In this document: in pieces, positions 7,606 to 11,173 of the stretch
How the letters are laid out: the number at the start of each line of letters is the position of its first letter
How positions within the stretch are numbered: the stretch's first letter is position 1
Source: an uncultured Gemmatimonadota bacterium
GTDB taxonomy: Bacteria; Gemmatimonadota; Gemmatimonadetes; Longimicrobiales; Gaopeijiaceae
Length of the DNA stretch: 11,173 bases
Assembly: GCA_937136445.1 (NCBI GenBank)
Contig: CAKZOQ010000403.1
Location: 1 to 11,173, forward strand
Direction: 5' to 3'
Translations under genes and position numbers: made by a program
The notes under the pieces: model-generated
What the model was told of the DNA's origin: nothing
The model's input: only the letters and a program-made list of their open reading frames with translations
Database searches by the model: none

Positions 7606-9087
7606 TTAGCCGGCTGGCTGCGGCAGGTCTGCCACCAGCCGCAGGGACACGTGCAGCTCGTCGAGCTGGAAGTGGGGGCGAAGGAAGGCGACGGCGCGGT
7701 AGGCCCCTGGTTTTCCGGGGATCTCGACCACGTCGACCCTCGCTTCCTTGAGCGGGTGCTTCGCCTTCAACTCGAACCCGGCATCGTCGTTGGCGATGGT
7801 GTAGTTGTTGATCCAGTTGTTCAGGAACCGCTCCGCCTCGTCCCGGGACATGTAGCCGCCGATCTTGTCCCGCATCATGGACTTCAGATAGTGGGCGAAG
7901 CGGGAGACGGCGAAGATGTAGGGGAGCTGCGCGGAGATGCGCGCGTTGGAGGTGGCGGCGTCGCTGTCGTAGACCTTCGGCTTCTGCGCCGACTGGACAC
8001 TGAAGAAGGCGGCGTTCGGGGTCCCCTTGGAGTGCACCAGGGGCACGAAGCCTAGATCCGCCATCTCCTTCTCCCTCCGGTCGGTGATCTGGACCTCCGC
8101 CGGGCACTTCAGGGCCAGGTCACCGGACTCGGTCTGGAAGTTGTGGACCGGGAGGTTCTCCACGAGGCCGCCGCTCTCCACGCCGCGGATGGTGGCGCAC
8201 CATCCGTACTTGGCAAAGGCATCGGTGATGCGAGCACCCAGCGCCCAGGCGGAGCTGCCCCAGAGATAGCGCTCGTGCTCGGTGCCGTCGATGCCCTCCT
8301 CATAGTCGAAGTCCTCCACCGGGACGGACTCCTTGCCGTACGGCTCCCGGAGGAGCATGCGGGGTGCCGTCAGCGCAACGTAGCGGGCGTCCTCGCTGTC
8401 GCGGAAGTTCTTCCACTTCGCGTAGGCGGTGTTGTCGAAGATCTTCGCCAGGTCCCGGGGCTGATCGAGCTGGGTGAAGCTCTCCAGGTTGAACATCTCC
8501 GACGAGGCCGAGGTGATGAACGGCGCGTGGGCCGCGGCCGCCACCTGGGAGACCCGCTCCAGCAACTCGATGTCCTGGCCGGCGCGACCGATCTCGTAGT
8601 TCCCGATGAGGGCGCCGAAGGGGGCCCCACCGAAGACGCCGTACTCCTCCTCGTAGACCTTCTTGAAGAGGGCGCTCTGGTCGAACTCCGGGGCCTTCTG
8701 GAGGTCCTTGAGCAGCTCTTTCTTGGAGACGTTCAGCACCTTGATCTTGAGCATCTCGCTGGTCTCGGTCTGATCCAGCATGTACTTCAGACCCCGCCAG
8801 GTGGACTCCAGCTTCTGGAAGTCCGGGTGGTGCATGACCTCGCGGAGCTGCACCGAGAGGAGCTGGTCGATCTGGGCGATCCGCTGGTTGATCATCGACT
8901 CGGTGTCGGGGGACACCGTGATCGAATCCTCCAGCACCTCCGAGAGGAACTTCTTCACGATCGACTTGCCGCGCTCCTGAGCGCGGGCTTCGCTCCCGAA
9001 GCGTCCCTCCTGGACGATCTGGTCGAGGAGCGAGACCTCCTCGGTGGTCTCCGACTGTGCCGCCTGTTTGGCTTCCTGTTCAGCCAT
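7606..9087 (-). CDS. tssC: TssC (VipB/ImpD), T6SS contractile sheath large subunit
   Basis: TssC pairs with TssB to form the contractile sheath around the Hcp tube. The protein has 493 residues, normal for the family. Signatures include MHHPDFQKLESTWRGLKYML (85-104), ELLERVSQVAAAAHAPFI (174-191), NFRDSEDARYVALTAPRMLLREPYG (227-251), GRA and HERYLWGSSAWALGARI segments, and the C-terminal FLRPHFQLDELHVSLRLVADLP (468-489). Residues 19-31, SLLDQIVQEGRFG, resemble the N-terminal helix that ClpV recognises in VipB of Vibrio cholerae. The ATG at 9087 overlaps the tssB stop by 8 nt (ATGGCTGA) and has a GGAGAGGA-type ribosome site within tssB. Sheath subunits are needed in a 1:1 ratio, so this coupling makes sense. 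Confidence 0.98.
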   Translation of the reverse strand: MAEQEAKQAAQSETTEEVSLLDQIVQEGRFGSEARAQERGKSIVKKFLSEVLEDSITVSPDTESMINQRIAQIDQLLSVQLREVMHHPDFQKLESTWRGLKYMLDQTETSEMLKIKVLNVSKKELLKDLQKAPEFDQSALFKKVYEEEYGVFGGAPFGALIGNYEIGRAGQDIELLERVSQVAAAAHAPFITSASSEMFNLESFTQLDQPRDLAKIFDNTAYAKWKNFRDSEDARYVALTAPRMLLREPYGKESVPVEDFDYEEGIDGTEHERYLWGSSAWALGARITDAFAKYGWCATIRGVESGGLVENLPVHNFQTESGDLALKCPAEVQITDRREKEMADLGFVPLVHSKGTPNAAFFSVQSAQKPKVYDSDAATSNARISAQLPYIFAVSRFAHYLKSMMRDKIGGYMSRDEAERFLNNWINNYTIANDDAGFELKAKHPLKEARVDVVEIPGKPGAYRAVAFLRPHFQLDELHVSLRLVADLPQPAG

Positions 9088-9610
9088 CGTCCTCTCCGCT
9101 GTCGCCGGCCGGCTCGTCCATCTCCGCGGCGAGTTGGCTCATCTTCTCGGCGTCGGTGACGGTCTGCTGGAGGATCTCCTCGAGCTTCTCGTTCCCCTGG
9201 AGGCTCCCCCGGAGGTCCGCGAGCTGCTGACGGAGGTCCAGGAGCTTCTTGAGGGCCGGGACCTGCTGGGCGACCCGCTCCGGGGCGAAGTCGTCCATGC
9301 TCCGGAAGTTCAGGTCCACGGAGAGGTTCCCGGCCTCGGGGTCCTCGCTCAGCTTGTTCTCGACGCTGAAGGCGAGGTGCGGCTTCATCTTGGCCAGCAC
9401 CTCGTCGAAGTTGTCCGGCGTCACCTCGACGAACTTCCGGTCCTTCAATCGGTCGAGGGGCTCGGTGGGGTGGCCCGTGAAGTCCCCCAGGGCCCCCATG
9501 ACGAAGGGCAGCTCACGCATCTCGATGGCGTCCCCGACCTCCACGTCGTACGTGATGTTCACGCGCGGAGGGCGAACGCGCTCGAGCTTTCTATGGACAC
9601 TCTCGGCCAT
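9080..9610 (-). CDS. tssB: TssB (VipA/ImpC-partner), T6SS contractile sheath small subunit
   Basis: TssB is the small subunit of the sheath; its strands interlock with TssC. The protein has 176 residues. It shows the family pattern RPPRVNITYDVEVGDAIEMRELPFVMGALGDFTGHP (13-48), then DRKFVEVTPDNFDEVLAKMKPHLAFSVENKL (57-87) and NLSVDLNFRSMDDFAPERVAQQVPALKKLLDLRQQLADLRGSL (95-137), which are all diagnostic. The C-terminal end is acidic (about 164-176). It is the first gene of the leftward operon. The ATG at 9610 is preceded by AGGAG at 9617-9621 (minus strand) with six bases between, a good ribosome site. In systems with TagJ, the N-terminus of TssB is the TagJ-binding part; here it begins ESVHRKLERVRPPRV. 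Confidence 0.98.
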   Translation of the reverse strand: MAESVHRKLERVRPPRVNITYDVEVGDAIEMRELPFVMGALGDFTGHPTEPLDRLKDRKFVEVTPDNFDEVLAKMKPHLAFSVENKLSEDPEAGNLSVDLNFRSMDDFAPERVAQQVPALKKLLDLRQQLADLRGSLQGNEKLEEILQQTVTDAEKMSQLAAEMDEPAGDSGEDDG

Positions 9611-9761
9611 CGGAAACTCCTGGGCCTCACGCCGGAACGCGAGCCTGCTCGGGTGATCGTGGGGTCAATGACTCGAGGCCGCCGTCTCCCGCCCATGGGA
9701 CGTTGGGACGGGGACCCGACGCATGTGGCGCACCCGGACGGCGCGTGCCGACCGGACGGGC

Positions 9762-9791
9762 AGAGTACCCGAGGTCCGTCGAGTGTGTCAA
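9762..9791 (-). promoter_or_regulatory. Candidate sigma-70-type promoter for the tssB-tssH operon
   Basis: On the minus strand a perfect TTGACA (9791-9786) is followed after 18 bp by TACTCT (9767-9762). The -10 box matches the T-A-n-n-n-T core but is otherwise weak. The start of transcription would fall near 9755, giving a leader of about 145 nt before the tssB ATG. The perfect -35 hexamer stands out in a G+C-rich intergenic region. This is the only promoter candidate I would defend for the leftward arm. Confidence 0.5.
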
Positions 9792-9859
9792 GCGAACCAT
9801 CCGTGCCCCTGTGCGGCGCTTGCCCCGGTGTGCCCGACTCCCCGACATTGCGCCCCCGG

Positions 9860-9875
9860 TGGCACACTACTTCCA
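9860..9875 (+). promoter_or_regulatory. Possible sigma-54-like -24/-12 element upstream of tssK
   Basis: TGGCAC (9860-9865) matches the -24 box exactly, and TTCC at 9871-9874 occupies the -12 position where TTGC is expected, with the normal GG-N10 spacing. The G of the key GC pair is replaced by C. The predicted start would lie near 9885, only about five bases before the tssK ATG and downstream of its ribosome site, which argues against it. Several known T6SS clusters are controlled by sigma-54, which is why it is recorded. Confidence 0.2.
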
Positions 9876-9889
9876 GGCCCGGAGCGGGC

Positions 9890-11173
9890 ATGACACAGAT
9901 GCAGCCGGTGGTGTGGAGCAAGGGACTCCTCCTGAGTCCGCATCATCTGCAGACGCAGGATCGCTTCCTGGAGGACCAGCTCCACTTCCGCCTCTCGGCG
10001 CTGAACTTCTATCCCTGGGGCTTCGCCCGCCTCGAGGTGGATCGGGAGGCCCTGGAGGGGGGCGTGTTGGCCCTGAGCGCAGGCGAAGGGATCATGCCCG
10101 ACGGGCTTCCTTTCTCCATGCCCGGGGCAGACGCCACACCGGAGCCCAAGCCGCTGATGGAACACTGGGAGCAGGACCAGACCCACATGCAGGTTCATCT
10201 GGCCATCCCCAAGCGCCGCCCGGGCGAGCGAAACGTCTCGTCGGATCCGGGTCGGAGCGCCACCCGCTGGACGGCCGAGGTCTCCATGCTCCGGGACGCC
10301 AACACCGGCGCGGCGGAGAAGCCGGTCCAGATCGGGCGCAAGAACTTCCGTCTGGTGGCCGAGGGAGAACCGCTCGAGGGAATGACATCCCTCCCGGTGG
10401 CCCGCGTGCACCGGCCCTCGGCGGGGGGACTGCAGCTCGATCCGCTCCACGTACCCCCGGTGGTGGACTTCCGCGCCAGCGACCATCTGGTGGCGGTGGC
10501 GCGCCGCCTCCTTGAGATCCTCTCGGCCCGGAGCGACGCCCTGGCCCGCAGCCGGCGGCACCGGAATCGGAGCCTGGCCGACTTCGGGATCTCCGACGTG
10601 GCCAACTTCTGGCTCCTCTACACGGTGAACAGCCACCTCCCCCAGGTTCGGCACCTCCTGGAGACGCGGGGAGGGCATCCGGCGGAGCTCTTCGGGGAGA
10701 TGCTCGACCTGGCCGGGGCGCTGAGCACCTTTTCGCGTGAGGTCTCCCCCGCCGACTTCCCCGAGTATCGACACGAGGAGCTGGGGGACTGCTTCGGTGC
10801 GCTGGACGAGACGGTACGGGAGCTCCTGGACACCGTGGTTCCGTCCACCCACGCCTCCCTCCCCCTGGAGCCCGTGGGCGCCTCCGTCTGGGCCACCGCC
10901 ATCGACCAGGATCGCTACCTCGACGCTCCCCAGTGGTACCTGGCGCTCTCCGCGGAGGTGGACGAGGCCGAGCTGCTCCAGAAGGCCGGCCAGCTCAAGG
11001 TCAGCGCCAGCGATCGGGTGGAGATCCTCTTCCGGAAGGCGCTGGGCGGGCTCCCCATCCGACACGTGCCCACCCCACCCTCCGCGATACCGGTGCGCCT
11101 CGACTACCAGTATTTCGCACTGGACCGGAGCGGAGAGGACTGGGATGCCATCCGCCAGGCGCGGAACCTCGCC
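9890..11173 (+). CDS. tssK: TssK (ImpJ/VasE), T6SS baseplate adaptor (first 428 codons, truncated by the window edge)
   Basis: TssK is a trimeric, receptor-binding-like adaptor that connects the baseplate wedge (TssF/TssG) to the membrane complex (TssL/TssM). The first residues, VVWSKGLLLSPHHLQTQDRFLEDQL (about 7-31), are the family signature. Other typical parts are SLADFGISDVANFWLLYTVNSHLP (around 230-250), HPAELFGEMLDLAGALSTF, the segment QWYLALSAEVDE, and the near-terminal DYQYFALDRSGEDWDAIRQARNLA. The family length is about 445 residues, so perhaps 15-20 are missing at the right edge. The ATG at 9890 is favoured over the in-frame ATG at 9899 because GGAG at 9881-9884 lies five bases upstream. 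It opens the rightward unit; no tssJ precedes it. Confidence 0.97.
   Translation, partial: MTQMQPVVWSKGLLLSPHHLQTQDRFLEDQLHFRLSALNFYPWGFARLEVDREALEGGVLALSAGEGIMPDGLPFSMPGADATPEPKPLMEHWEQDQTHMQVHLAIPKRRPGERNVSSDPGRSATRWTAEVSMLRDANTGAAEKPVQIGRKNFRLVAEGEPLEGMTSLPVARVHRPSAGGLQLDPLHVPPVVDFRASDHLVAVARRLLEILSARSDALARSRRHRNRSLADFGISDVANFWLLYTVNSHLPQVRHLLETRGGHPAELFGEMLDLAGALSTFSREVSPADFPEYRHEELGDCFGALDETVRELLDTVVPSTHASLPLEPVGASVWATAIDQDRYLDAPQWYLALSAEVDEAELLQKAGQLKVSASDRVEILFRKALGGLPIRHVPTPPSAIPVRLDYQYFALDRSGEDWDAIRQARNLA

Larger units (their letters stand above)
9611..9889. promoter_or_regulatory. Divergent intergenic region between tssB and tssK
   Basis: This 279-bp stretch carries no convincing gene; open frames that cross it are shadows. 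It should hold the promoters of both arms. Visible details are a leftward TTGACA-type promoter (separate entry), a sigma-54-like element close to tssK (separate entry), the 8-bp direct repeat CCGGACGG at 9734-9741 and 9752-9759 (18 bp apart, near the predicted leftward start site), three near-identical GGGAC(G/C) units at 9697-9716, and a small dyad CGAGC-CT-GCTCG at 9640-9651 in the leftward leader. The repeats are short enough to be chance in G+C-rich DNA. No terminator or tRNA was seen. Confidence 0.8.

Noticed and set aside
2386..9159. Long plus-strand frames antisense to tssF, tssA, tagJ-tssC and tssC-tssB (338 to 596 codons)
   Set aside because: They mirror the codon-position bias of G+C-rich genes on the opposite strand, have Arg/Gly/Val/Leu-rich shadow composition, and each is fully opposed by a well-recognised T6SS gene.
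9789..9822. Inverted repeat CAAGCG-N22-CGCTTG overlapping the leftward -35 box
   Set aside because: Six-base arms at free spacing are expected by chance in a region of this size. The arms cannot be extended.
9810..9849. Rightward sigma-70-type promoter TTGCCC-18-GACATT for tssK
   Set aside because: Both boxes match poorly. I see no convincing housekeeping promoter for the rightward arm.
9703..10515. Plus-strand frame of 270 codons crossing the intergenic region into tssK
   Set aside because: It is out of frame with TssK, rich in Gly/Pro/Arg, and has no ribosome site. TssK signatures are clear in the other frame.
9788..11065. Minus-strand frame of 425 codons antisense to tssK
   Set aside because: It is a compositional shadow of tssK with no recognisable domain.
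1..11173. CRISPR arrays, tRNA or rRNA genes, insertion sequences, attachment sites
   Set aside because: No repeat-spacer pattern, no clover-leaf or rRNA-like stretch and no transposase or terminal inverted repeats were seen. Genes fill nearly the whole window.

Overview
The window is one solid block of a type VI secretion system (T6SS) locus. It is strongly G+C-rich, and the reading frames not on the coding strand are shadows caused by base composition. Nothing here is plasmid, phage or transposon DNA. The organism is a Gram-negative, didermic bacterium, since a T6SS needs an inner-membrane anchor and a double envelope. The sequence alone does not fix the phylum. High G+C, the presence of TagJ and the gene order would fit a proteobacterium or a high-G+C non-proteobacterial soil lineage such as Gemmatimonadota or Acidobacteriota; this is an impression, not a result.

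Layout: a 279-bp intergenic region (9611-9889) separates two divergent transcription units. The leftward (minus-strand) operon reads, in transcription order, tssB (sheath), tssC (sheath), hcp/tssD (inner tube), tagJ/impE (sheath-recycling accessory), tssA (assembly cap), tssE, tssF, tssG (baseplate wedge) and tssH/clpV (sheath-disassembly ATPase, running off the left edge after 351 codons). The rightward unit starts with tssK (baseplate-to-membrane-complex adaptor, running off the right edge after 428 codons). Eight of the ten genes are complete.

The operon is tightly packed. tssB/tssC and tssE/tssF overlap by 8 nt, tssA/tssE by 14 nt and tssF/tssG by 19 nt; the remaining gaps are 16-55 nt. 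Together the genes encode the contractile tail (TssB/C sheath around an Hcp tube), three wedge proteins (E, F, G), the baseplate adaptor (K), the polymerisation cap (A) and the recycling machinery (ClpV with TagJ). VgrG, PAAR, TssJ, TssL, TssM, effectors and immunity proteins are not in the window and would be expected in the flanks.

The order B-C-Hcp-TagJ-(A)-E-F-G-ClpV with divergent K resembles the Pseudomonas aeruginosa H1-T6SS, with a long-form tssA placed between tagJ and tssE. The points most worth a second look are the Pro/Gly/Ser/Asp-rich N-terminal extension of TssG built on a 30-bp DNA repeat, the pairing of TagJ with a TssC that appears to keep an N-terminal ClpV-type helix, the long TssA, and the divergent promoter region. 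I found no clearly undescribed system; this is a recognisable T6SS core with some local peculiarities.
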